Assembly: GCA_043749975.1 (NCBI GenBank)
Contig: JAYVCL010000149.1
Location: 1-49,440 of the forward strand
DNA length: 49,440 bases
Direction: 5' to 3'
Source of the DNA: JANYJJ01 sp043749975
Lineage (GTDB): Bacteria > Pseudomonadota > Gammaproteobacteria > Burkholderiales > Burkholderiaceae_C
The position numbers and the translations under genes were made by a program. Each line of letters starts with the position of its first letter. Position 1 is the first letter of the stretch. The notes under the pieces were generated by a model. The model ran no database searches and was not told where the DNA came from. It saw only the letters and a list, made by a program, of their open reading frames with translations. Shown here piece after piece: positions 24,808 through 32,817 of this stretch.

Positions 24808-26745
24808 TCAGCGCGGCGCGGCCAAGGCCCTCGCGATGCGCTGCCGCGCCACCTGCGTGCGCGGCACGCTGCCGGCAAACCAGGTGCGCACGTCTTCTTC
24901 CAGCCCGATGCCGTGCATGTAGTTGTAGAGCGCCTTTTTCAGCGCCACACCGAGCACGTCGTGGTCGACGCCGGTGGGGTCGATGAAGGCGATGTCGTTG
25001 CGCGCGAACGAGCCCATCCGCAAGGGCTGCAAGGTAACGCCGTAGTCTTGTGGATTCAGCCCCACCGGCGAATGCACGGTGCAGGCAAAGCGGTGGAAAA
25101 AACCGGACTGGATGCAGCCGGCCTCGAACAACTGGCGCACGTATTCGAGCGCGTCCACAGTGTCTTGCACCGTCTGCGTCGGGAAGCCGTACATCAGGTA
25201 GGCGTGAACCAGGATGCCGGCGTCGGAGAAGGCTCGCGTCACCCGCGCCACCTGCTCCACCGAGACGCCCTTTTTCATCAGCTTGAGCAAGCGGTCGGAT
25301 GCCACTTCGAGCCCGCCTGAAATGGCGATGCAGCCGCTGTCGGCCAGTTGCAGGCACAGTTCGGGCGTGAACGATTTTTCGAAGCGGATGTTGCCCCACC
25401 ACGAGATCGCGAGCTGGCGTCTGGCCAACTCTTCGGCCAGCGTTTTCAGGGCTTTCGGTGGTGCTGCCTCGTCGACGAAGTGAAAACCGGTCTCGCCGGT
25501 TTCCTTCACGATGGCCTCGATGCGGTCGACCAGGGTGGCGGCCGAAGCGCCTTCATAGCGCGAGATGTAATCGAGGCTGACATCGCAAAAACTGCACTTT
25601 TTCCAGTAGCAGCCATGCGCCACGGTCAGCTTGTTCCAGCGCCCGTCCGACCACAGCCGGTGCATCGGGTTCAGCATGTCGAGCAGCGACAAATAGCGGT
25701 CCAGCGGCAAGCCGTCCCAGGTCGGCGTGCCGATCTCGGCGAACGCCACGTCGGGCTCGACCAGGTTGATGTAGCGCACCTGCGCGGGGGTGTCTGCGGT
25801 GGGTGCTTTCCTGACGAAGGTTCGCACCAGCCGCTGCTGCGAACGCTTGCCTTGCAAGTGCTCCAGCAAGGCCAGTAGCGGGCGTTCGCCGGCATCCAGC
25901 GTGACGTAGTCGAAGTGGTCGAACACGCGCGGCTCCGACAAATCACGCAACTCGGTGTTGACGAAGCCGCCGCCCAGCGCGGTGACGATCGACGGGTCGT
26001 GCGCCTTGATGGCCTGGGCGATTCGAAACGCCGCATACACCGAGCCGGGGAACGGCACCGAGACCAGCACCACGTTCGGCGCATGCCGCCGGACGGCGTC
26101 CAGCGTCAGCTCGAGCAGGGTTCGGTCGACCAGGTTCAACGGCGCGGCCAGCGCGCTGGCGAGCGGCTCGAAGGTCGGCTGGCTTTGCGCCAGCGACTCG
26201 GCGTAGCGAACGAATTCGAAGCGCGGATCGACCGCGTCGCGCAGCACGTCGGCGATGTCGTTCAGGTACAGCGTGGCCAGGTGGCGGGCACGGTCTTGCA
26301 GGCCCAAGGCGCCGAAGGCCCAGGCCAGCGGATCGCCGCCGTCGCCGTCTGCGTTCGGGTCGATGAAGACATCGAGCGACGCGAAGCGCGGCCCCTCGGG
26401 CAAGAACGCGCGGCCGCAGATGCGGTGCGCCAGCGTCGCGTCACGACCTTGCAGGAAGGCGATGCTGGCGCTGATGGTGGCCGCGTAGCGGTCGAACTGA
26501 TCGTCAAAGGACGCCACCGGCGCCGAGCGCTTCAGCGGCGCAATGGCTTCGATGCACTCCCGAATGGCCCGCAGGCCGTCGACCGAAAACAGCTTCAGCA
26601 CCAAGGCCAGCGCCAAGTCTTCCTGCACCGCAGGGAACCCGCGCGAGCGCAGAAAGCCGGTGATGTAGGCAGTCGACGGATATGGCGTGTTGAGCTGCGT
26701 CATCGGCGGGATGACGGACAGGACGCGAAGGGGTAGGAGTGACAC
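24808..26745 (-). CDS. B12-binding-domain radical SAM protein with CX4CX2C motif
   Basis: A 645-residue protein. The N-terminal half is cobalamin-binding-domain-like (RVLSVIPPMTQLNTPYPSTAYITGFLRSRGF, then VVLVSVPFPGSVYAAFRIAQAIKAHDP and VTALGGGFVN). The radical SAM core begins near residue 370. The cluster cysteines read C379-YWKK-C384-SF-C387, spacing CX4CX2C rather than the usual CX3CX2C. An aspartate follows directly. GNIRFEKSF, GGLEVASDRLLKLMKKGVS and AYLMYGFPTQTVQDTVDALE are later TIM-barrel strands. The start is GTG 26745, needed to include the first beta strand. Relatives methylate or rearrange unactivated carbons, but the substrate here is unknown. It stands alone, convergent with the GNAT gene. 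Confidence 0.85.
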   Translation of the reverse strand: MSLLPLRVLSVIPPMTQLNTPYPSTAYITGFLRSRGFPAVQEDLALALVLKLFSVDGLRAIRECIEAIAPLKRSAPVASFDDQFDRYAATISASIAFLQGRDATLAHRICGRAFLPEGPRFASLDVFIDPNADGDGGDPLAWAFGALGLQDRARHLATLYLNDIADVLRDAVDPRFEFVRYAESLAQSQPTFEPLASALAAPLNLVDRTLLELTLDAVRRHAPNVVLVSVPFPGSVYAAFRIAQAIKAHDPSIVTALGGGFVNTELRDLSEPRVFDHFDYVTLDAGERPLLALLEHLQGKRSQQRLVRTFVRKAPTADTPAQVRYINLVEPDVAFAEIGTPTWDGLPLDRYLSLLDMLNPMHRLWSDGRWNKLTVAHGCYWKKCSFCDVSLDYISRYEGASAATLVDRIEAIVKETGETGFHFVDEAAPPKALKTLAEELARRQLAISWWGNIRFEKSFTPELCLQLADSGCIAISGGLEVASDRLLKLMKKGVSVEQVARVTRAFSDAGILVHAYLMYGFPTQTVQDTVDALEYVRQLFEAGCIQSGFFHRFACTVHSPVGLNPQDYGVTLQPLRMGSFARNDIAFIDPTGVDHDVLGVALKKALYNYMHGIGLEEDVRTWFAGSVPRTQVARQRIARALAAPR

Positions 26746-26835
26746 GGATTCGAGCCGCTTCAGGCACGGCGCTACAGTCTATCCGTCGCCTGCATTGGCC
26801 AGTTTCGGCCACCAGCGCGGCGGGCCGACCGCACC

Positions 26836-27699
26836 TCAAGTGTCGAGCAAGCCCTCGTCCCATGAATACACCTGTTGCCGCTGCTCGCCCAGGCCCTGAA
26901 TCCACAAGCGCATCTCGTCGCCGGGCTTCAAGAACACCGGCGGCTTCTGGCCCATGCCGACGCCGGGCGGGGTGCCGGTGCTGATGAGGTCGCCCGGATA
27001 CAGGGTCATGAAACGGCTGATGTAGCTCACGAGCTGAGCCACCGAGAACAGCATGTTGCGGGTGTGGCCGGTTTGAAAGCGCTTGCCGTTCACGTCCAGC
27101 CACATCGACAGCGCCTGCGGGTCGGGCACTTCGTCGGCCGTCACCAGCCACGGGCCGACGGGGCCGAAGGTGTCGCAGCCCTTGCCTTTGTCCCAACTGC
27201 CGCCGCGCTCGAGTTGGTATTCGCGCTCTGACAGGTCGTTGACGACGCAATAGCCGGCCACATGCGAGAGCGCTTGCGCCTGGCTCACGTAGCGCGCCCG
27301 GCTGCCGATGACGACGCCGAGTTCGACTTCCCAGTCGCTCTTGCGCGAGCCTTGCGGCAGCACCACCGCGTCGTTGCAACCGATCACCGCGCTGCCCGGT
27401 TTCATGAACAAAACCGGCTCGGCGGGAATCGGGCTGCCAGACTCGACCGCGTGGTCGGCGTAGTTGAGGCCGACGCAAATGAACTTGCCCATGCCGCTCC
27501 AGGGCGGCGCAATGCGACCCGGCATGCCGACCAGCGGCAGGCTCACCGGGTCGATGGCGCGCAGGCGCTTCAGATTGGCGGGCGACAAGGTGTTGGCGCT
27601 GATGCCGTTGAGCACGCCCGACAAATCCCGCACCCGCCCCTGCGCATCAACAAGGGCCGGCTTCAGGTAGCCCTTGGGGCCATGGCGCATCAGTTTCAT
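26836..27699 (-). CDS. Fumarylacetoacetate hydrolase (FAH)-family protein
   Basis: A 287-residue FAH-fold enzyme. The metal-binding and catalytic segments are KFICVGLNYADHAVESG, PVLFMKPGSAVIG, SDWEVELGVVIGSRARYVS (the E-x-E ligands), VVNDLSEREYQLERGGSWDKGKGCDTFGPVGPWLVT, and STGTPPGVGMGQKPPVFLKPGDEM. This resembles 2-hydroxyhepta-2,4-diene-1,7-dioate isomerase, acylpyruvase and ureidoglycolate-lyase-like members, which cleave or isomerise dicarbonyl compounds from aromatic or sugar catabolism. ATG 27699 begins the conserved MKLMRHGPKG. No operon partner is adjacent. The exact reaction is not determinable. Confidence 0.88.
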   Translation of the reverse strand: MKLMRHGPKGYLKPALVDAQGRVRDLSGVLNGISANTLSPANLKRLRAIDPVSLPLVGMPGRIAPPWSGMGKFICVGLNYADHAVESGSPIPAEPVLFMKPGSAVIGCNDAVVLPQGSRKSDWEVELGVVIGSRARYVSQAQALSHVAGYCVVNDLSEREYQLERGGSWDKGKGCDTFGPVGPWLVTADEVPDPQALSMWLDVNGKRFQTGHTRNMLFSVAQLVSYISRFMTLYPGDLISTGTPPGVGMGQKPPVFLKPGDEMRLWIQGLGEQRQQVYSWDEGLLDT

Positions 27700-27851
27700 G
27701 GCCGATTCTGTGCCAGCACGGCGGCGAAGCGGGCGTTCGCATCGTGAAACAACACGCCGTGACCGGCGAGATCAGTCTTCTTCATTCCGCTCCTGGGTTT
27801 GTCAACGCGGTGGCGCTTGAATCTGCGCAAAGCATCGCCACATCCTGTTCT

Positions 27852-28187
27852 ATGAAAGTTATCAAAACCGCCACCATTCCCGAGCACCTGATTGTCGTGC
27901 TGACCCTGGCGCAACTGCTCGAGCGGCTGGAACACAGCACGGTGGCCGTCGATGCCGCGCAGTATCGGCTGGTGGCAACCCGCTTGTGCGACGCGCTGGC
28001 GGACGTCTCGCCAGGTGCCGAGTTGCAGGCGATGCTGAATGCGCACCCCGCCGCGGCCACCGTGTACGAAAACCTTCACTATGCGCATGCGGGTCTGTTG
28101 CGATCGCCCCTGGAGCGATCGCTGAGCACCGAGGCCAGCGCACGCGAGGTGATTCAACGCGTCGCACTGCAAGCCCGCAAGCCGTGA
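27852..28187 (+). CDS. Small protein of unknown function upstream of creA
   Basis: A 111-residue soluble, largely helical protein (MKVIKTATIPEHLIVVLTLAQLLERLEHSTVAVDAAQYRLVATRLCDAL ends its first half). It has no signal peptide or catalytic motif that I recognise. I chose ATG 27852 because the frame upstream of it overlaps a spacer with poor coding character. Its stop overlaps the start of the creA-family gene as GTGA (28184-28187), so the two are translationally coupled. The regular helices and a YENLHYAHAGL motif suggest a conserved family in this lineage. Confidence 0.7.
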   Translation: MKVIKTATIPEHLIVVLTLAQLLERLEHSTVAVDAAQYRLVATRLCDALADVSPGAELQAMLNAHPAAATVYENLHYAHAGLLRSPLERSLSTEASAREVIQRVALQARKP

Positions 28188-28657
28188 AGTTCGCGCTGGC
28201 ACTGGCTGCGCTGGCGCTGGCCTCGCTGGTCTCGCTGGCCCCAGCCGAGCCCATCGGCTCGGTCGACACGGTGTTCAAACTGATCGGCCCCGACCACAAG
28301 ATCGTGGTCGATGCCCACGACGACCCCCAGGTCAAAGGCGTGACCTGCTATGTCTCGCGCGCCACGACCGGCGGCATCAAGGGGGCGGTGGGCCTGGCTG
28401 AAGACAAGGCAGAGGCGTCTATCTCATGTCGCCAGGTCGGCCCGATCTCGTTCGAAAAGCCCTTGCCGGTGCAGGAAGAAATGTTCAGCGAGCGCATCTC
28501 GCTGGTGTTCAAGAAGCTGCGCGTGGTGCGAATGGTCGACAAAAAGCGCAACACGCTGGTGTATCTGACCTACTCCGACCGCGTGATCGAAGGCTCGCCG
28601 CAAAACAGCGTGGCCGCGGTGCCGGTGGACCGGGCAACGCCGATCCCGGTGAAGTGA
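28184..28657 (+). CDS. creA: CreA-family periplasmic protein
   Basis: A 157-residue CreA-like protein of unknown biochemical function. The signal peptide is KFALALAALALASLVSLAPAE, followed by the hallmark IGSVDTVFKLIGPDHKIVVDAHDDPQVKGVTCYVSRATTGGIKGAVGLAEDKAEASISCRQVG. The two conserved cysteines (VTCYVS and SISCRQ) could form a disulfide in the periplasm. The C-terminal half has the typical FKKLRVVRMVDKKRNTLVYLTYSDRVIEGSPQNS. The start is GTG 28184, overlapping the preceding gene's stop by 4 bases. It converges with the DUF4864 gene. Confidence 0.9.
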   Translation: MKFALALAALALASLVSLAPAEPIGSVDTVFKLIGPDHKIVVDAHDDPQVKGVTCYVSRATTGGIKGAVGLAEDKAEASISCRQVGPISFEKPLPVQEEMFSERISLVFKKLRVVRMVDKKRNTLVYLTYSDRVIEGSPQNSVAAVPVDRATPIPVK

Positions 28658-28703
28658 ATCCGGCGGCCTTGGCTGCGGCTGAGGTCGAATGCCGCTTGGC
28701 CTG

Positions 28704-29141
28704 TCAGGCCACGAGCCCCTCACTGGGAACCACGTCGCAGCCGCTGATGCGCCACGACCTGTCGCGCTGCTGTTCCAACTGGTACGTCGCCAGCCAGACG
28801 CCGCCGTCCGCATCGGTCAACTGAACCCGCTGGATGAAGCCGCCGTCCATCGCCTGCGGCTTGAAGAACGACACCGCCGTCGGCCGGTAGACCACCGGGT
28901 AGCCGGAGCGAACCATCGCCATGAAACGGTCGGCGCTGCCGAATACCTGGCGCACCTTGGGTGCCGCGAACGAGAAGGCCCGCTTCGCGTCGTCTGCCGC
29001 AAAGGCCTTCAGTTGCGCCTGGATGACGGCCTGCATCTGTTTAGCTTCGGCCGCACTCACCTCGGCCGCTGCGGCGGGGGCGGTGGGCATCAAGCCGGTG
29101 AACACCAGCAGGAAAAACAGCTTCGACAGCAGGCGGTGCAT
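28704..29141 (-). CDS. DUF4864-type secreted protein
   Basis: A 145-residue protein with the signal peptide MHRLLSKLFFLLVFTGLMPTAPAAAA. The mature cystatin/NTF2-like fold pattern is MQAVIQAQLKAFAADDAKRAFSFAAPKVRQVFGSADRFMAMVRSGY, followed by RPTAVSFFKPQAMDGGFIQRVQLTDADGGVWLATYQLEQQRDRSWRISGC. This matches my memory of the DUF4864 family, which has no established function. ATG 29141 is preceded by GGAG; an upstream in-frame extension lacks these features. The gene stands alone between creA and ruvA. Confidence 0.8.
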   Translation of the reverse strand: MHRLLSKLFFLLVFTGLMPTAPAAAAEVSAAEAKQMQAVIQAQLKAFAADDAKRAFSFAAPKVRQVFGSADRFMAMVRSGYPVVYRPTAVSFFKPQAMDGGFIQRVQLTDADGGVWLATYQLEQQRDRSWRISGCDVVPSEGLVA

Positions 29142-29323
29142 GGCAACTCCGAAGGGATGGAGGAGTTGGCATGATGCCGGATTTGGCGTGCCCGCGTGCG
29201 CCTTGATGCCGCAGCCCCGCAACCGCTCGGTGGTCAATCCAGAATATCCAACGCGGGAAGGCCGGTTTAGGTGGTGCGAACGGATGTTTTGTGCAATGGC
29301 GACAAAGCCGGTGCTGCCGGGAT

Positions 29324-29896
29324 TTATCTGGCCAGCGCCCGCAACGCGAGCTTGATGCCGTCGCTAACGCCCACCTCGGCCGGCAGTGTTTTCAAGGTAG
29401 CCGCCGCCTCGCGGTCGCTGTAGCCCAGCGCCAGCAGCGCTTGCAGGATGTCGGACTGCGCGCCGCTGGCCACACTGGCCGGCGCGGCCAGCGCGTCACC
29501 GAGCTTGCCTTTGAGTTCGAGCAGCAGCCGTTCGGCGGTTTTCTTGCCGATGCCCGGCACCTTGGTCAGCCGTGCGCCGTCTTGCAGGCTCACCGCCTGA
29601 GCCAGTTCGTTCACGCTCAGGCCGGACAGGATCGACAGCGCCATGCGCGGGCCCACGCCGGATATTTTGATCAGCATCCGAAACGTGGCGCGTTCCTCAA
29701 CCGTCAGGAAGCCGAACAGCACCTGCGCGTCCTCGCGCACCACGAAGTGGGTTAGCAGGGTGACGCGTTCGCCGAGTGCCGGCAGGTTGTAGAAGCTGCT
29801 CATCGGCACATCGACCTCGAAGCCGACGCCGTTCACGTCGATCAGCAATTGCGGTGGCGATTTTCCCGCGAGCAGGCCAGTCAGTCGTCCAATCAT
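29324..29896 (-). CDS. ruvA: Holliday junction DNA helicase subunit RuvA
   Basis: A 190-residue RuvA, which binds Holliday junctions as a tetramer and loads the RuvB motor during recombination and repair. Domain I begins MIGRLTGLLAGKSPPQLLIDVNGVGFEVDVPMS. Domain II holds the two helix-hairpin-helix motifs ISGVGPRMALSILSG and VPGIGKKTAERLLLEL. Domain III, which contacts RuvB, is QSDILQALLALGYSDREAAATLKTLP. The length is normal. ruvB and ruvC are not adjacent in this window. A complex array of GC-rich palindromes lies upstream of the start. Confidence 0.97.
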   Translation of the reverse strand: MIGRLTGLLAGKSPPQLLIDVNGVGFEVDVPMSSFYNLPALGERVTLLTHFVVREDAQVLFGFLTVEERATFRMLIKISGVGPRMALSILSGLSVNELAQAVSLQDGARLTKVPGIGKKTAERLLLELKGKLGDALAAPASVASGAQSDILQALLALGYSDREAAATLKTLPAEVGVSDGIKLALRALAR

Positions 29897-29934
29897 GAAA
29901 GGATTATCCCGTTCGCGCCTTGGCCGTCTGGGGG

Positions 29935-30155
29935 AAGGCCGGGATGGGGCCTCGCCCCGAGCCGCCCCGGCAATGCGGCTCAGGTGGTCTTCGAGCCAGT
30001 CGCCGCCGTCGCCACGGGCCGAGCGCCGGGCCGCCCCAAGCCGGCCCGTACCACGATCCGGTGGTCGCCGTCGCCACGGGCCGAGCGCCGGGCCGCCCCA
30101 AGCCGGCCCGTACCCCCTTGGGGGGTGGCGCGGTACACCGCGCCGGGGGCCTCAC
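29935..30155. repeat. GC-rich palindrome array between ruvA and the response regulator
   Basis: About 220 bases with no gene. An identical 49-base segment occurs at 30004-30052 and 30066-30114. Each copy contains ACGGGCCG and CGGCCCGT (on the minus strand) enclosing GCTTGGGGCGGCCCGGCGCT. A further hairpin GAGCCGC/GCGGCTC lies at 29959-29981. The right part, 30066-30153, is a variant copy of the modular element listed next. Confidence 0.8.
30066..30153 (-). repeat. Modular palindromic element, copy C (variant stems), 2 nt after a stop codon
   Basis: Read along the response-regulator strand, the element starts two bases after that gene's TGA (30156-30158). It has the same plan as the copies at 4466-4545 and 38308-38387: a leading C-run, a hairpin, C6-AA-G5, then a stem around the core CTTGGGGCGGCCCGGCG. 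Both main stems differ in sequence but still pair: GGCGCGG-TGTA-CCGCGCC (30144-30127), and ACGGGCCG with CGGCCCGT. Confidence 0.75.
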
Positions 30156-30812
30156 TCATGCGCGCCTGAACAATCCCAACCGCTGCGCTTCCAGCGCCGC
30201 TTCGGCCCGCGAGCTCACGTTGAGCTTACGGTAGATCTGCTTCACGTAGTCGGCGATCGTGTGGCGCGACAAGTTGAGCTGCACGCCGATCTCGGGCAAG
30301 GTGAAGCCCTTGGCCACGCGCAACAAGACTTCGTTTTCGCGGTCGGTCAGCGCCACGTGGGGCATGTTTTGCGGCCGCTCCTGGCGCAGTGTTTGCGCGG
30401 CGAAGTGCGAGATCACGCGGCGCGCGATCGAGGGCGACAAGGGTGGCTCGCCGCCGCTCATGCGCTTGAGTTGTTCGGCAATCAGTTCGCGCGCCTGCTC
30501 TTTCAGCAAGTAGCCGAAAGCACCGGCTTGCAGCGCGGGAAACAGATGGTCGTCGTCGTCGTGGATCGTCACCACCACCGACTGCGCTTCGGGTTGCGCT
30601 TCGCGCAGCGCGGCCACCACGTCCACGCCGGAACCGTCGGGCAGGCCCAGGTCCACCAGCGCCAGGTCGAATTTGATGGCACTGATGAGCGCCAACGCAT
30701 CGTGCACGCGGGCTGCCTCCGAGATCACCGAATTTGGAAACACCTGCATTACCAGCGCCTTCATCCAGGCACGTATTTCGGGCAGGTCTTCGAGCAACAA
30801 AATGTTCTGCAT
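30156..30812 (-). CDS. LuxR-type (NarL-family) response regulator
   Basis: A 218-residue response regulator. The receiver domain begins MQNILLLEDLPEIRAWMKALV, with the phosphorylation site D54 in LALVDLGLPDGSG. The switch threonine is in VVVTIHDDDDH and the lysine in GYLLKEQARE. The DNA-binding LuxR domain is near residues 145-210 (LTDRENEVLLRVAKGFTLPEIGVQLNLSRHTIADYVKQIYRKLNVSSRAEA). I chose ATG 30812 because the receiver begins there. The upstream histidine kinase gene on the same strand (75 bases away) is its obvious partner. Target genes are not evident. A modular palindromic element begins 2 bases past its stop. Confidence 0.95.
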   Translation of the reverse strand: MQNILLLEDLPEIRAWMKALVMQVFPNSVISEAARVHDALALISAIKFDLALVDLGLPDGSGVDVVAALREAQPEAQSVVVTIHDDDDHLFPALQAGAFGYLLKEQARELIAEQLKRMSGGEPPLSPSIARRVISHFAAQTLRQERPQNMPHVALTDRENEVLLRVAKGFTLPEIGVQLNLSRHTIADYVKQIYRKLNVSSRAEAALEAQRLGLFRRA

Positions 30813-30887
30813 GGCAGCTCCGTTGAGGCAGCGCGGCACAGCGCTGAATTCACTTTAACAGTCGCGCCAGCGCACCGGTGCGAGCAA

Positions 30888-32756
30888 TTAGAGGGGAAGG
30901 GTCAGCCTTATCACGGTGCCGTAACCCGGGCCCGATTCGACCAGGCACTGCCCCTGCATTTGTTTGGCCCGGTGCTTCATGCTGGACATGCCGTGGCCGC
31001 GGTCGAGCTTGCCGTCGAGTTCCAGCGGGATGCCGTTGCCGTTGTCTTGCACCGTGACGCCGAAGTCATGCTCGCCCACCAACAGGCGCACCTTGCAATG
31101 CGATGCGCCGCTGTGCTTGATGATGTTGCTGATCGCCTCGCGCAGGATGCGCGTGGTTTGCACATACGAGCGGGCCGACAGCACCTGATCGGTGTCTTCG
31201 GTCGGCCCGCGCCAGTCGGCTTCGATGTTGGCCTGGCCCAGGCGGGACACGATTTCGGCCCGCCAGTCTGCCAGCGCATCGGCCAGCCTGACCGCCTTGC
31301 CGGTCAGGCCGCGCACCGACAGGCGCATCTCTTCGAGCGCCTCGCGCGCCAAGGTGGAAATGCGCTCCGACTCGCTGGTGTGCACGATGGTCAGCAGCTT
31401 GGCGCCCAGGTCGTCGTGCAGGTCGCCGGCGATGCGTTTGCGTTCCTTTTCGGTCACCTGCTCGACCCGCAATTCGGCCAACTGCGAGAAGTTGCGTTCG
31501 ATCTCGGCGGTGATCACCTGCACCCGCGCTTCCAGCGAGACGCGGTTCGCCTCTGCCGACTGCAGCGCCCGCGCAAAGACGTGCAACAGGTGGCCGCCGA
31601 TCAACAAAAACGTGACCGGCATGGCAAGGTGCAACATGTGCACCGGCGGGATCGGTATCACCCGCATCTGGGTGGCGATCTCGACCATCAGCATCACGGC
31701 ACCGGCACCCAGCAGCCAGGCCATCGGCCAGAAGTCAGGCACCCGTTTGTGCCAGGTGATCCACAGGTAGATGCCGGTGATCGCCAGCGCCTGCGCCGTC
31801 ATCGCGACAAACCATGCGTTGGACAGCACAAAAATCCGACCCGGCTCACCCAGCCACAGGCTGAGCGGCAGCAGCGCGCACTGGGCGATCAGGATTCGCT
31901 CGATGCTGCGTGACCGGTGTCCTGCATGGCTCAACAAGAACATCACGCCCATCGCAAGCAACGGCGGAAACGAAACCGCCACCAGGATTTCGATCGTGGC
32001 CTCATCCAGCGGAGCCTGCCGCACCCAGACGCGGGCCGACAGCAGCGCCCAGCCGGTGCACAGAAGCCCGAAGTGCAGCAGGTGGATCTCGCGTCGATTC
32101 ATCCAGCCCAGCCCGATCAAGAACAAGCCCAGCAAGGCCAGCGTGACGGCGATGCCCTCGACCGCAGTGATGTTCCAGAACCGGCTGCTGTCGTACAGCT
32201 CTGCCAGTTCGTCCAGCGGCCCGACCTGCAGCTCCGACAGCCCGGCAGCACGTTGCCGCGCCACCACCCGTTGCTGCGACAAACCCTGCACCCGCAGGTC
32301 GAGCACATTGCCTGTGGGCTGCAACAGCGATGCCGGCAGCGTGACCAGTTGCGGGCGGTGGCAGTTGCGTGCCACGGGCTCGGTCATGCGCCCGCCGCTG
32401 TGAATTCGCCGGCCGTTCAGGTCGACTTCGAGATTGGTGCAGACGCGCGCCACGTACAGCCCCAGCAGCGTGTCCGGCGAGGTGCCTTGCGGCAGGTCGA
32501 AGCGAACCCGGTACCACGCACTGCCGTCGTAGCGCGGCCGGGTCTCCGCCCAATCGTCCGGCAGGCTGACCCCGGTTGCGTCAAGGTCGTTTGGGAAGTG
32601 CGGTGCCACGCTGTTGATCGACAGCGCCTGGCTGATGACCAGCGGCGCAGCCCCCGCCTGGGCCGCCCAAACCATGCACACCAAGGCGACCACCCATGCG
32701 ATGCACCGGGCCGCCGATGAACCGCGCGGCGAAGGTGGGGGCAGCGGGCGCGACAT
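30888..32756 (-). CDS. Membrane-bound sensor histidine kinase (HisKA_3, NarX/DesK-like)
   Basis: A 622-residue kinase. An N-terminal hydrophobic segment (residues 17-37) is followed by a periplasmic beta-rich domain to about residue 190 (DDWAETRPRYDGSAWYRVRFDLP, a jelly-roll-like sensory module). Seven or so membrane helices then run from about 197 to 395. A short coiled coil leads to the dimerisation motif KERKRIAGDLHDDLGAKLL with phosphoacceptor H447. The ATPase domain has REAISNIIKHSG (N box), VQDNGNGIP and GHGMSSMKHRA. This is the 7TM-DISM plan (as I recall it). The stimulus is unknown. ATG 32756 is preferred; GTG 32786 would add 10 residues. Confidence 0.92.
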   Translation of the reverse strand: MSRPLPPPSPRGSSAARCIAWVVALVCMVWAAQAGAAPLVISQALSINSVAPHFPNDLDATGVSLPDDWAETRPRYDGSAWYRVRFDLPQGTSPDTLLGLYVARVCTNLEVDLNGRRIHSGGRMTEPVARNCHRPQLVTLPASLLQPTGNVLDLRVQGLSQQRVVARQRAAGLSELQVGPLDELAELYDSSRFWNITAVEGIAVTLALLGLFLIGLGWMNRREIHLLHFGLLCTGWALLSARVWVRQAPLDEATIEILVAVSFPPLLAMGVMFLLSHAGHRSRSIERILIAQCALLPLSLWLGEPGRIFVLSNAWFVAMTAQALAITGIYLWITWHKRVPDFWPMAWLLGAGAVMLMVEIATQMRVIPIPPVHMLHLAMPVTFLLIGGHLLHVFARALQSAEANRVSLEARVQVITAEIERNFSQLAELRVEQVTEKERKRIAGDLHDDLGAKLLTIVHTSESERISTLAREALEEMRLSVRGLTGKAVRLADALADWRAEIVSRLGQANIEADWRGPTEDTDQVLSARSYVQTTRILREAISNIIKHSGASHCKVRLLVGEHDFGVTVQDNGNGIPLELDGKLDRGHGMSSMKHRAKQMQGQCLVESGPGYGTVIRLTLPL

Positions 32757-32817
32757 GGGCAAAGATTGTGCAGGATGCGGCGACAATCCAGCGCTTCAAG
32801 CCTGCCAACTAATCGAC

